Source: Amoeboaphelidium protococcarum (Eukaryota; Aphelidiomycota; Aphelidea). Taken from it: DNA of 64,000 nucleotides. Every line of letters starts with the position of its first letter. Within the stretch, counting starts at the first letter, position 1. The translations under genes and the position numbers were made by a program. The notes below the pieces were generated by a model. The model was given only the letters and a program-made list of their open reading frames with translations. It made no database searches and was not told where the DNA came from. The stretch spans positions 1,498,001 to 1,562,000 of the forward strand of contig JALECJ010000255.1 of the NCBI GenBank assembly GCA_023515745.1, written 5' to 3'. This document shows positions 16,601 through 28,734 of this stretch, piece by piece.

Positions 16601-19600
16601 ATTAAAACACAGGACGCCCCGTAAATAGCTCCAGCTCTTAATTACGCATTCTAAGCCGACTAAATAGCCTTTTCCAACACATTATCGAAAAGCTGATTAC
16701 TATAAGCACCATCTTTTACACTTACAGCAACATTCCTGGCAACGGATGTAAATAAAGCACAACTGGCCAACTTAATTTATCCAATAGGAGATTGCAGAGA
16801 TTCAAAATACAATTCTTCCAAAAGTTGAAGGGCTTTGATGCTATAGTTTACATTTTCCACGCGGAGCATGTTATGCGATCTTTCAAGAGCAATTATAGAA
16901 TTGATGATGACTGTTGCGAGGTGAGTCTATATAAGACCTGACACAAACTTGGGAACATTTTGGGTGGCATTAGCCGAGGAAACCACAGCTGCATGCTACT
17001 TGAAGATCTTTATCGTCTTGACAATCTGATCCAGCAAAACCTCTTTATAGGAATCATCTTGCTCCAAGAATAGCGTGGCAAACACACCTATAGCAGCATC
17101 GGTCGCAGATACATTCAGAGGGAGCAAGAGAGGCTTAACACAAATTTTGAATTAAGTAGCACCGAACAGTAATCCGGCATGCAAATCATTAGATAAATCA
17201 CACGTGAACCAAGGTATATTACATTGACTAAACGAACTTGCCGGGCTTGTTCCCTCACTGATGGAAATTGAAGATTTCACCTACGACGCCGCACCATCAA
17301 AAATATCGCCCAGAAAGCTCTTCTTTCTTGCATTAACGGGTTAACTAGCGATAGACTGATTTTCGCTGACACCGCCCAACGAATAGCGTGATGTCAGAGA
17401 CGTTTAACACAGGTTGTCCGAGATTACTCTTCTCAATGCACTCTATTAATCATCAGTGTCCCACATCACCGAAGACGCCGGGATAGCTTTGACCTGACCA
17501 TCATCCGTTGAATGAAGAATGCAAATTCTTTTCTGCAAATCGGAATAATATGACACCACTTTGTTCAAGTCTGCATTTTGCGGCATCAGCAGATACACGT
17601 CTGAGGTTATAAACTCCATGACAGATCTCATGATTTGAAAGATGGACTACTAGTGAGATTAAAGCTGTCCTTTATCCATTCGAGCCACATATGCTTTAGT
17701 GAACACAAGCGGGTGCAATTCAGAATACACTTGATATATTCTCCTTTTCAGCTGGACAACGCATCCACTCATCGAAGATATAAGAAATGGATTTTCAACT
17801 ACATTGAGCGACTATAGATTAAATTACGCAGGCCCAGACTACTTGATTAACGCACTATCAGTGGATACAAATTGGCGACTGAAGCTGTTAAAAGATTGTA
17901 TACTAGAATTAGAGTATTCCAGAATCTGAACAATAGAAGCAGGAACATTATGAGCAGTCACAAGCGTGTTCTAAGTCCAAGACATAAGTCTCTTGTACAT
18001 ATCCTCATTTAGCAATGATTGACATTTGTCCAAAAGACACCACATTAAAGACATGGCAGCATTGCGAGAACAAACTGCCCAACACCAGCCATCTACAGAC
18101 AATGGCAAATTATTAGTGTCAGTAGATGAAGCGGGAGGAAGACCATCTTTGTTAATCTTCACCAGATGAGACTTGAGATGGACAAAAATCTGAGGCAGAT
18201 GCTAGCTCACAAACTCGGGATCCAAATTAACGAATGCAGACAGAAGCAAAAATCCGACAAAAGTTAAACTGCAAGCCTTCTTTAAGTAGACAGCTCTCTA
18301 TTTCTCCTCCAGTTTAGAAGCTGTCTCTTTAAGAAGAAAAGTCTCTGCAGTTTTAAGGCCCACTTTTACACTCTAAAATGCAATCATAACCAAACTCTGC
18401 AACCAATCGAACGTAAAATGTACCGGATTAAGATCAGCTATCGCAGAACTCACAACAACAGCACATGCAACATAACTATCAATGGAAGCCATTGTAACTG
18501 AACTTCCAACTTGTTCCATGAATCCAATGAGATATTTCAGTATACTAATACATCCAGAAGGCTAAGTCTTTACATAAGCCTTACAAAGCCAAGCGAATGA
18601 CACCAACAAGCTGAAATTATTTCTCTACCGCGTTAGACTATTAAATGTTAATTTCTGCTCTAACAAAACTATCGCCAGACACTGCAACTACTCGCCATCC
18701 TGCAACTATGCCCCGAAAGATAGCAACGATGAAAGAATTTCCATACAGAAAATCATCAACGACACTACTTCATACGATACTTTCCCACCTTCAGCAGATG
18801 GCTACTTCAGCTACTAGCAAATTGGAGTAAGATAAGCTTATAATATCAAGCCAACAATCTAACTTTTGTAGCTACCAGAATAGCTCTTGACCAACACTTC
18901 TTATACAATCCAGCTGCATAGTCCACGCTTCAACAATGCCAATTCACAATTGACATCAAATCTGGAATCAATAAATAAACTCATAAAGAATTTGAAATAC
19001 TGCATCCAACTTTCAGCACTAATTACACCATTCTATCGCAAGATTATATGAAATGACTCAAAAACTCCCAAGATTACGTCTCTATTGTCACTAAATTTAG
19101 TCAAGTAAGCAGCAAGCATCAGGAAAACTTTCATAGTCTTACTATTACTACTATTACCACCATTTAAGAGCTACTACTATTACTGAGCAGAGAACATATC
19201 CAATTACATACTCTTAAACATGGATTGTGTAAGCTCATCATTAATCTAGAAAGATGAAATCTTGTTCAGGCGCAACTACAACAACTTTGGTCCACTATTA
19301 GACAGCAGATTCTTCAGCAGATAACATATGTGACAGCGAGTAATACCAGATACACCTTAAAATAACCGAATGATACACTTTATGTAATTATCATCGTCCA
19401 GTAGAGATGCAAACACTCTAACGGACAGAGCACTTTAATTAGAGATTGAACATAGTAACTGAAGAAATTAAGCTTTCCACTCACAATCATGAGAGATGGA
19501 AGACACCTGCCTGACTATTCTATTCAATTCTCGGACAGCTGTAGATGATAATTTTGCACAATGAGGCATCAGGAGACACAACGCTTGAAGACATTCATTG

Positions 19601-19920
19601 CGACCGCAGCCGTCACTCGACGATAAAGTTTTCCACGCCTTACACAGATCCTATACCAAGCCTTCGACAAAACTAGTAGCCTACTAGCCATTGTAATGTA
19701 AGATGGTAGATTAAATCAGGTAGTCTGACTGAACCTTATTCAGAACCGAAAAGTAGGCATTAGGATTCTTGTCAATATATGCACAGAGACGCCACGCAAT
19801 AACAGTTCTCTTGACCACCTGCGTTCTATCCACAGAACTAATCAAACTCGTTATCTATTCTTCACTCAACTAATCTCCATCCTAGTTAACTAGAGGTCCA
19901 AAAAGCTTATTCAGGTCCAT
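13618..19920 (-). CDS. HEATR5/Laa1-like giant HEAT-repeat protein
   Basis: A single 2100-residue frame with only TGA as stop, similar in length to HEATR5B (about 2070) and Laa1 (about 2014). It is alpha-helical throughout. Two stretches resemble HEATR5 proteins: LLLPLNVSATDAAIGVFATL (about residue 930), matching their LGVSVIDASVALFGVVFP segment; and LVHQWSLMSLSRLFEACG followed by FIMNAIGPELSSGSG (about 1150-1230), matching VQTWSLHSLALI...IITTVGPELQ. An acidic, Gln/Ser-rich linker (about 1453-1545, DDMEEDLDDFDNEKSD) interrupts the repeats. HEATR5/Laa1 works with the AP-1 clathrin adaptor at the trans-Golgi and endosomes. The assignment rests on remembered motif similarity, not on an alignment. 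PolyQ runs such as FSAQQQQQLLNGG are encoded largely by TAG/TAA. Confidence 0.65.
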
Positions 19921-20379
19921 TTTATAATATTATATAAAGAAATCTGGCGCTTTCAAATCTAGCTGTGTAAGTCAAAGTACAGTAATAGACTTTCGCAAAT
20001 GAATACGGAAAAGGAGAGAGAATATCAAAGTCGAAACAGAACGCTCGAATGATGAATTGAGTGAGTGAAACAGTCATTAAGTTATGGTGAAACAATTGAA
20101 CTATTCTTAAATGATTCTCTCTTTTTGAAGGACAATATCGAAACTGAAATAAGCGACATTTAAAGAACATAATGTCGCAATACATATCTGTAAATGGCCC
20201 TAGTTTGATCCTTGATTCCGAGAGCTTTAGCAGTTTTGAGTCATCATCATTGCGAGAAGGTTTGCTATTTTTAAGCTTGAGCGCTCTTCCATTATTTACG
20301 GTAATTAAACATTCTCATCTTATGATTTTTCTTGAAGTAGTTATTAGAAAATCAAAAGAGTATATAATAGAATAGAGAG
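19921..20379. other. Divergent promoter region, HEATR5-like / SWIB protein
   Basis: 459 bp between divergent starts. A frame from ATG 20172 is open to a TGA near 20430 and would encode about 85 residues, but it overlaps the start of the SWIB gene in another phase and has no recognisable domain, so it is not called. No other signal was seen. Confidence 0.4.
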
Positions 20380-21612
20380 ATGGAGTATAATCAGGTAGCG
20401 GCAAAGAGTAGTTCAGTGCTGACTAGTGAGGAAGAGTATGACGAAGAGTTGGATTTGTACAGGAACAAGTTGTTATTGGCTACCAAGGCTTCCAGTGATT
20501 AATAGACGCCACAGACTAAACTTGATTTGAAAAAGACTAATGTAAAGACAAAGAAGCCAGTCAAAGTAAATTAAAATGAACCTTAGGAAGATACAGCTGA
20601 AGAGGGTGGTGGTGATGATTATGATACTTAATCCTAGATATCAGTGTCTCAAGAGTCTGCAACTCTCAGCATTAAATCTGATTCTAAACAATCATCATAG
20701 TCTGCCGCACAGAGGAGTAAGAAGCGTAAGAACATCAGTTCAGAGTATATCTATGACTCTGATGATGAAGAGTTGGACTCACGCCTACGTAATCAGGACC
20801 TGCGAAAGAGTGGTAAGCGGACTATAGTGACACATTTGAAAAAATCTGGCTTCCATAAGGTGCTCCGGTTGAGTGAGCACTTGTAGAAGATTGTGGGCTC
20901 TGATACAGCTTCAAGAGTTGAGGTGGTGAAAGCTCTACATGTGTATGTGAAGGCTAATAATCTGCAAGATCCCAATGATGGTCGATATATTATATGCGAC
21001 GAGAATATAAAAGCCATTTGTAAAGTCAAGCGTATATCAATGTTTAAGATCAATGCTCACCTCTCTAAGCACTTGTTTGATCTGGACGATTTAAATGCTA
21101 ATGTCACTGAAGAAGATGATGATGATACAGATCAAAATATTGATAGTGTTGATAATGATGCTAGTAGTGTCGCGTCATCCATCTCTTCAATGACGAGCGG
21201 TGATTATGCAGTGGATAAATTTGAGCGCATAAAAAGTAGACGGTCCAAGAAGTCCACCTCTAGTAGTGTTAAGAATAATAAAAAGCGTCGTAAGCCTGCT
21301 GTAAAATAAGGAGCAACTACTCCTAAGCGCTTTAAAGCCAAACTGCTGTCACCATAACTACAGGCAATAGTTCAGAAGGAGCGTTTATCTAATTTCGATG
21401 TTAATAAGCACTTATGGGCATACGTGAAAGAGCATAAACTACAAGATCCTAAAGATGGTCGTTATATCCTTTGTGATGATAAATTGAAGGCTGTATTCAA
21501 ATCGAATCGCGTCCATGGCTTCTCAATGCAAAAAGTGTTGACTAAACACATCTGGGATGCTCAAGACGAGTCATCATCCACTACATTGCCTCCGATTGCA
21601 GAGAATCAGTGA
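20380..21612 (+). CDS. Protein with two SWIB/MDM2-type domains
   Basis: 410 aa, single exon. The N-terminal 150 residues are charged and Gln/Ser-rich. First SWIB-like domain at about 163-235: LRLSEHLQKIVGSDTASR, VVKALHVYVKANNLQDPNDG, RYIICDENIKAICKV. An acidic segment and a KKNKKRRKPAVK-type basic patch follow. A second SWIB-like domain lies at about 325-395: LQAIVQKERLSNFDVNKHLW, YVKEHKLQDPKDGRYILCDD. Fungal SWIB proteins (Uaf30/Tri1) and plant/animal homologues act in Pol I or chromatin complexes; the nuclear role here is inferred from the family and the basic patch. The ATG at 20380 is the first in frame after a TGA-free leader. Gln codons are mixed CAG/TAG/TAA. Confidence 0.8.
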
Positions 21613-21858
21613 ATCAATCATCGTTAATGGCATTAGATTTGTATTGTTCAATATGATACTTTGTATGTATCTTATAATAACTTCTTTCTTGAGTTCACTA
21701 TTTTAATTTGAATCAACCTGTTGCCGCGATATGCAGGATAGCTTTTATTACGCACCAATCATTGTCTCAGAGGAGCATCCACATTGATGTACTACGCTAT
21801 AAAGATGAAGCTTCTACTTTAGCATCTTTTCTATTCCTTAAATTCAAAAGTTGATATA

Positions 21859-23763
21859 ATGTCAAAGCAGCAGCAAGCATCATAGTAATAGTAGTAGTAG
21901 TAATAATATATTGGAGAGTATCAAATAATCGGGAGATTGGGAGAAGGAGCATTCAGCGAGGTGTTCAAGGCGCGAAAGCAGGCCATAAGTGACAGATTTT
22001 ACGCGTTGAAGCGGTTCAAGAAGCGTTACAATAAGGTGGAGGAAATTGAGCTGTTGAGAGAGACTTAGGCACTGCGCAGGCTGCATCGGCACGAGAATAT
22101 TGTCTAGCTTGAGGAGGTGATATTTGATGCCAAGTATGGAGTGCTTACTCTAGTGTTTGAAATGATGTAATCTAATCTGTATGAATTGCTGTCGCGTAAA
22201 GGCTAGCCACCCGTTAGAGAATCACACGCAAAGATGATCTTATGGCAGGTGATGAAAGCTTTGGACTTCATACACGGCAAGGGAGTATTTCATCGAGATA
22301 TCAAGCCGGAGAATATTCTTGTCAATGGCGATGTTAATGCCCTGCCTGCTGTAATACCTCTCAATTCATATGAAACTCTAAAATCTGACTCCACATCATA
22401 AAGTTTATAGAAGTCTCAACCACTGACCTAGTATCCGCTTGTTGTTAAATTGGCCGACTTTGGCTCTTGTCGAGGAATCCAATCTCGTATGCCTTACACT
22501 GAGTATATTGCAACCAGATGGTACAGAGCTCCAGAGTGTTTGCTATATGATGGTATATACACGTTCAAGATGGACATCTGGGGACTGGGATGCGTCTTTT
22601 TTGAACTGCTCACCAAGATACCTCTCTTCCCCGGAGATAATGAACTGGATCAGTTGAGTAAAATTCATAATGTGCTCGGTGGTCCATCAGAATAGCTTAT
22701 ATCGGCAATGACTAATGCTGGCACTCAGGCCATGATTAAGGCCAACTCTGGTCCAAATCCAAAGCCAATGCCAACTAATATTATGAAGAAGAGCTTCACA
22801 TTTGCAGAGTCCAAGGGGACTGGTCTACGTGCAGCGTTTCCTCCCTACGTGCTTTATGGCGCATAGTCTTATAACAGATTTGTGTAATAAGGATAGAAAA
22901 TGACTGGCACTGCGAAGCTGTTTAACATTAGCGATTATCCTGGAATATCTGATGATTGTGTTAATCTTATAGAATTGATGCTTTAGTACGACCCTGATGC
23001 TCGTCCATCCACTAAATTACTCATCAAGCATCCCTGGCTCAAAGAATATCGCGATCATGACGCTGTACTTAATCAGCCAAAAATTTTGGTTAATGGAGAA
23101 CTTAATTAGTCTCTCAATTCTTCATAGTAGTCAACAAGTGTTGATTAGTAGAGAAAGAAGAGCATGTAGAATCTGGCTGTACCCGGCGAAAACTAACTTA
23201 ATAGCAAAGTGGTCACTGTCAAGCCTGTGTAGCGCTCCTCAACATCAATCAACATCCAAACAAAACCACTGTCTCGCAAGCCTTCTCAATAAAGCGTCAG
23301 GACCAAATCCACATCTAATCTATACTCTAGTGCATAAAATGGCAAATCATAGAAGGGATCCACGTCGCAATTGCAGAGGAAGCCGTCAACTTAGTCAGTA
23401 AACGCAAAAACGAAGTCATCTGTGTCACTCGCTGCGCCTAGTCCTCAGCCGCTAAGACGTAAATCAAGTACGCGTAATGCCTCAGTGTCTGATGTTACCA
23501 AATCCATAAAGAAACTGGAAGTTGCTCCTCAATCGCAGGTCATCAAGTAGAAGAGCGAAATTGGCATTGGACTGTTCAAAAGGTAAAAGTCTCTAAAAAA
23601 GACATAGTCGCAACTCTCCAATGGAAGCAGTAAATCGACCACCAATACCCCTCTGAAGGTACAACCAACAATTTCAACTCCACTTAAAGCTAAACTTGGT
23701 TCTAATAAAGACGACTCTGCAATCTTAAACTAGATACAGAAATCAAGGCTAATTTCCAAATGA
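21859..23763 (+). CDS. MOK/MAK-family (RCK) protein kinase
   Basis: 634 aa. A polyQ leader of nine codons, all TAG/TAA, at 21883-21909 precedes the kinase domain. Motifs: GRLGEGAFSEVFKA (P-loop), ALKRF (VAIK Lys), FHRDIKPENIL (catalytic loop), LADFGSCRG (DFG), TEY in the activation loop (YTEYIATRWYRAPECLL) and DELDQLSKIHNVLG-like CMGC insert (NELDQLSKIHNVLGGPS). TEY with the STRWYRAPECLL-type sequence and NELDQ is closest to MOK (RAGE), a kinase tied to ciliary length control, which implies a flagellated life stage. About 45 extra residues (ALPAVIPLNSYETLK...) sit between the catalytic loop and DFG. The C-terminal 230 residues are basic, Ser/Gln-rich and disordered, and end at TGA 23761. Confidence 0.88.
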
Positions 23764-23913
23764 TTGATTAAAGAAATAGAGAATCTAATATACTAATTTC
23801 TATTCTTTATTAATACAATTGCAATAAAATAATATTCTTATATACGACAATCAATTGCAACTTGTGTAACAATTTTAGGCGTGTTAGAATTACCATCCAA
23901 GTCTTAATCTCTT

Positions 23914-24654
23914 TCAATAGTGTTGATCGGGAGGTTACTTGGAATTAAGATCCGGTGATTCCATCATTTCAGATTCTCGTAATTTAGATGTTCTAGTAAA
24001 TCTTCTTCTCTTTGCAATTCTTCGCTATTACTCAGAGTCACCACCACCGCCACTACTACCAGGCCAGTGTCGAACATCATGCAAACTGGATGAACTTTCA
24101 TACCGCGGAGAACTAGCACGACTATACAGACTCTCAACATCGGATCTACGGCGCTTGCTAATAGTCGCCCTAACATCAAAAGTACCAGAATCTCTCATAG
24201 ATTACCTATCTGCATCAAATGCCGCCAAGTGGTGATCATCTTCATGTTCGAATAGTGACGACTGAGATGGATAATAGTCGTCTTCATCATCTTCATCCAT
24301 TCGATTCCGCATAGTTTCAACAATAATCTACTCCCCGTGCACTTCTCTCTGAGCTGGATGCTCTTCTTCGTTCAACAAATTCTTGACTCGATTGAGTAGC
24401 TTCAGTCTGGGCAACTTTACAAGTTGCTGCGGCCGCTATAGATTTTGATTAATTTTGGGAAGTTCAACTGATTGTCTCTGTATCCCAGAGTGATGTCGAC
24501 TTGTCCAGTCCTTCTGTCTCGCTGGCTACTTAACCATTGCATCGCTGCTCAGAGTCATAGACTTGATAAATCCACCTTCAATTCCAACCATGTTATCACC
24601 TTCATCATGGCTGTTATTGGTATTATTGCTAATGTTATTATTATGGTTGTTCAT
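23914..24654 (-). CDS. Unidentified disordered protein, basic/acidic patches
   Basis: A TGA-terminated frame of 246 aa starting MNNHNNNISNNTNNSHDEGD. It contains PRLKLLNRVKNLLNEEEHPA, an acidic run DEDDEDDYYPSQSS, KRRRSDVESLYSR, and RIAKRRRFTRTSK near the C-terminus, which looks like a nuclear localisation signal. At least seven glutamines are TAG/TAA, so it is invisible under the standard code. It lies 200 bp downstream of the DUF4211-like gene on the same strand and convergent with the MOK gene (150 bp). No family recognised. The sustained open frame with sensible protein composition supports coding. Confidence 0.6.
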
Positions 24655-24854
24655 TTGTTAGAAAATTGAAGGAGTACGCCAAACAAAGATCATGTTTTAC
24701 AAAGCCACGATAACATCACGATTCTAGAATTAATTCATGAAATTTGAGATTACATTAAATTGTCATTATAGAATTACTACTAAATCAGTGTATGAATCAA
24801 TTAGTGTTGTAGCGAACATCTTCAATGAGAGTCTTGTATTCGGTGAGCCAAACG

Positions 24855-25958
24855 TCAATGAGACTGCTGGCCGAGTTTCGCGTCAAAGTCGAGCGAGGGA
24901 TTTTTGGCGCCGATTCGATCAAGTTCTTACACGACATCATGAAACAGCGTGTACGAATAATGCTGAAGACGATGGTACGCCAGAACTCGGTCGACACACG
25001 CGATTCCACCCTTATAAGATACACTAGTCTCTTCCACGTCTTCATCATAACCATTATCAATCTCACTCTAACCAAGATCGGATTATGAGTTAAACTGTTG
25101 TCCAGAAACATCATCATGATACGTGTCAAATGTACGATGATTATATTCTCGTCCATGTAGAGTGAGTTCCATGCTGACAACTCTATCACGATGGCAAATT
25201 TCACACATTTCATCCAGACGCTCATACAATGGAACAGTGTGTACATACGGCAGAGAATTCAAATCTTCTAAAAACACTCCCCGCCACACTTGGCTTTTAA
25301 CGAATCCATCCTTGACATCTCTGATTGAATTCTCCACTTTATCAATGGCCACCAAGTATTGCGCGTCCTGTTCAGAATATCTATCCAGAGATTATATGAA
25401 CTGCGGGTCATAGCTTTGACAAGCGAGCACTTGAACATACAGTGCGAACAAGTATTCAACACTTTAATTCCTCAATGGAGACTGATAATGATCAATCTGA
25501 TTCTCAATCGTGGAACTGAGCTATTGATTAACGTTATCGTAGAATGACAAGTCTTCTTGATCTTCTTCACAGGTAGATTCTTCCAAATCACTAGTGCTAT
25601 CATCTGCATCAGACACATCTATGCTACCATTAGCGCGTGGATTCAGTTTATTAGACATTTTTTACAATCGTTATCGTCTCTGAACCATATCCTCAGCTTT
25701 CATGTTAGATACAGTTTATTATGCGGTGCTATTCTTCATTAAAATATCAACACCGTTCTCATTGTCTGAGGATATAGTGGATGCCAACTTGGCTTTCCTC
25801 CTAGATGCGGCGCGTTTAATCTGAACATCTTATTCATTGTCATCACTATTAGTTACAAGCGATTTATTGTTAACAGTCTTTTATTAGTGCGCCACCTCAT
25901 TGTACGATGAAGTATCAGAATCAGAGTCAACAACTACTCTAAGCTTTCGTTTGGGCAT
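24855..25958 (-). CDS. DUF4211-like nuclear protein
   Basis: 367 aa, single exon. It starts MPKRKLRVVVDSDSDTSSYN; the N-terminal 170 residues are charged and probably disordered. The C-terminal half (from about 170) has features I associate with the DUF4211 family: SVEYLFALYVQVLACQSYDP, the segment MCEICHRDRVVSMELTLHG with a Cys-x2-Cys pair, and CVDRVLAYHRLQHYSYTLFHD, resembling that family's RxxLYHxLxHYKYxL end. The molecular function of DUF4211 proteins is not established; a chromatin-related nuclear role is inferred from composition. Stop TGA is at 24855-24857. Several Gln codons (for example HQQK, RRQRLQK) are TAA. Confidence 0.7.
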
Positions 25959-26375
25959 AATCTAATTGTACGAGTTTCTTGATTCCAGGTTGATCTTTAA
26001 CTAAAGCGGAGTGGGATTTCTCTCTCGCGCCTCTTTCTTCAATTCACCGCAGAGTGCGTACTGTTGTATTTACAGTATTCCATATTTCGTTGCTCTTCAA
26101 CTGAAACGGAGTCAACGTCGAAATTGCGAAATGAATCGCAACTTGCCTGATGATCGTCTATTCAAAACCTCAAATGATGAGATGAGTCGACTGTAGTACT
26201 TTGAACGTTCCAATGCAATACCGCCTAATTCAAATGTTTCAGATCGATATCATCTTCGTTTCATTTTCATTCCTCCTTTAATTCAAACGATTATAAAGGA
26301 CCCTGATATTACTCACTTTCAATCTAATAATTCTAAATTCTTGTGGTTTGAATTTTGTATCTCAAGTACTGTATC
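25959..26375. other. Divergent promoter region, DUF4211-like / RhoGAP
   Basis: 417 bp between divergent starts. It contains a pyrimidine stretch near 26010-26040 but no recognised binding site, RNA or ORF. Confidence 0.4.
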
Positions 26376-27681
26376 ATGAGTCAAGATTTTGATTAACTGG
26401 ATAGTGTGATTGCCAACTTTGTGGTCCCATCAGGTAAGCTGTGATATTCAACAGCAACTGATCTACTGTATAATAATGTCATATGAAATGTATATTATAA
26501 ATGTAGGAACCGACTGTGATAGCAGACCTACAGTTGCTGTGTATGCCAATCTGATCCCTGCGAGTACATTAGTTGATCACAAGCATCTGCTTAGTAGACT
26601 GACAGATATCATAAACAGCCCGTATATCATATCAACTAACGCTGTGGTGCAGAGCATTAATCACACTGTTCACTCGGATTATACTCTTATCTTGTTTGCG
26701 TCTCCATGTACCAATAAACCATCATGGACTGCCCTGTTCAAGACTTATAATTAGATACAGCGCCATGCTAGAAAGAATCTAAAGAGTCTAGTCGTTGTAC
26801 ATCCAGCAACATGGTTCAGATGGGTAATGGATGCTGCCAAGATGGTGGTTAGTCCAAAGTTTGCAAAGAAACTCTTATACTTTAAGAGTCTGGCAGAGTT
26901 TGAACAGGCTAGTATCATTCGGTTCTCATAGCTGTAGATTAGTAAGGATATCAGGGATCATGACGATAGTATTCAAGATGGCGCATCCCATGCTAGTTAG
27001 AAGAGCTCCACTCTGCAATAGAAGTAAGAAGTGTTAGTGACCAAGAACATATTTGGTGCTAATCTCAATGCCATCATGGGAGATGGAGATGTTCCGCTGC
27101 CGATAAGGGAAGCTGTGCAATACATCTAAAAGAATGGTCTCGATACTGAGGGCGTATTCAGACGATCACCAAACAGTGCACACCTGAAGAAGGTAAAGGC
27201 TGCGTATGAAGGTGGATAGAGTGGTATAAATTTTGATGATTATGACATGCCTGTACATTTAGCTGCGGTGCTTATAAAAGTCTACCTCAAAGATTTACCA
27301 TAACCAGTGTTTAGCTCTGATCTGCATTAGACTCTCTAGGAATCCGTATCTGACTAACAGAACTTGACGATTGATGCGATGATATCAGTTATTAATCAGT
27401 TGGAAGAGAATGAAATGCTATTGCTAGCTTTTATTACTAAATTGCTGCATATAATTGCAACTAAACACTCAGAATAGACCAAGATGAATGCATCCAATCT
27501 GTCCATTGTCTTTGCACCTAATCTTGTTCGATGTGATGGTAATGTTGGCCTCGAGATGGAATTGTCTCGTTGCGTGTCGCTTCTACTACAACAATGGATT
27601 GACAATTATGATCAGATTACTCGCAAATTGTCTCTTGATTAGTCCAAGTTGTAGCAATAACTGTAATTGGTTAATATTTGA
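26376..27681 (+). CDS. Sec14/BCH-domain RhoGAP (ARHGAP1/8-like)
   Basis: Exons 26376-26433 and 26507-27681 with a 73-bp phase-1 intron (GTAAGC...TGTAG); 410 aa. The N-terminal half is a CRAL-TRIO/BCH-like domain: YTLILFASPCTNKPSW, LKSLVVVHPATWFRWVMDAA, SPKFAKKLLYFKSLAEF. The second half is a RhoGAP domain with GVFRRSP (arginine finger), DYDMPVHLAAVLIKVYLKDLPQPVF (in two parts: MPVHLAAVLIKVYLKDLP and QPVFS) and [16 protein letters not shown]. This layout is that of p50RhoGAP/ARHGAP1 and ARHGAP8, GAPs for Cdc42/Rho. It likely counters the Rho signalling read by the Pkc1 homologue. At its 3' end the opposite strand is open across its coding sequence (see the carrier). Confidence 0.9.
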
Positions 27682-28734
27682 CTCTTTGATTGTGGATAGT
27701 ATTGTAAAAATAGCGTAATGACAATTGAAAGTAATGAATTTGTATGCTCTTTAAATCTACTTTTATTATTCTTGTTATTACTATTGTTACGCATTTTAGT
27801 ATTACCGAAGAAACTTCATGATGTATTCATAAGTCAATAAAGTGACAGCACTAGCAGGTACAGTCCGCACTAAATTGGTGCCCATTCCGCGATAGAACCC
27901 AGACACGCCGTCCTGCATATATATCATCTTCATTAGAGGTAGTAGTCTTACATGCTGACTGTGTTGGTAATTCTAATTTGAAGATTGTAGGCGAGTGCGG
28001 AGAACTTCGTGAGGATATGTGGCAATGGAAGCAATCCCCTTCGATATGGTGGATGAAAAGAATATCTACACTTGAGAGGGATCACCCATCGAAGATACCA
28101 CGCGATCAGAATACATTAAACGATCGGCAAATCTATCAGCTTTCAGGCGCTCATACAGAGGGAACTGGACAGCGACATGAGCCACGCCAAACAGAGATGG
28201 TACAAGTCCGCGGTAGAATCCCAACAAGCCATCAGTGACATAAATCTATCGGAATGCATCGAACGTGTTTCTATAATATTACGAGTCACCATTCAATTGC
28301 TTATACTGATGAAATGTCATCATACGAGTCTTAACTAGCCATAGCGGATTGGTCACAATATTAGAGGTGGTGCCTGCGAGTATTGCGCCGAGTATGTGCA
28401 CTCGCGAGTCTTGAGCGGATGCTTACATATACCTGGCAATGTACAGTTTGTATCTATCATACGACCAAAAATACACAGTCCATGTTGGCAGATATCCAAG
28501 AATGGTCGGACTTAATCCTCGATACAGTCCTCTGACACCCTCTTCTCGCCAGATGAGTCGCAGCGATGGGATAATTCCACTGTACTGAGTGTCCCTCAGA
28601 GCTCCCTAATTCTGCAATCGAGTCTTTAGCACATCAAGTGGACATGTCACTATAGCGGTTATACATCCAGATAGAGCTCCTGCTAATAGATTTTTTACTT
28701 GATCATCATGCAGTATTGATTACTGCGTCACCAT
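27469..28734 (-). CDS. Mitochondrial carrier, NAD/pyrimidine-nucleotide type (SLC25)
   Basis: Three carrier repeats with signature motifs [20 protein letters not shown] and [10 protein letters not shown], each followed by GLYRGL/GFYRG-type sequences. NPLWLVKTR together with [11 protein letters not shown] is typical of the yeast Yia6/Yea6/Rim2 and SLC25A32/33/36 branch, carriers of NAD+ , pyrimidine nucleotides or folate across the inner membrane. The ATG is at 28732-28734. The carrier fold ends at YEYIMKFL near 27806, after which the frame meets TAA TAC TAA. With only TGA as stop the frame stays open to 27469-27471, giving a 421-residue protein that overlaps 213 bp of the RhoGAP coding region antisense. 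The true 3' end is therefore uncertain. Confidence 0.85.

Noticed and set aside
24797..25246. 150-codon minus-strand frame overlapping the DUF4211-like gene
   Set aside because: Different phase from the frame holding CEICHRDR and the Tyr/His-rich end; chance open frame.
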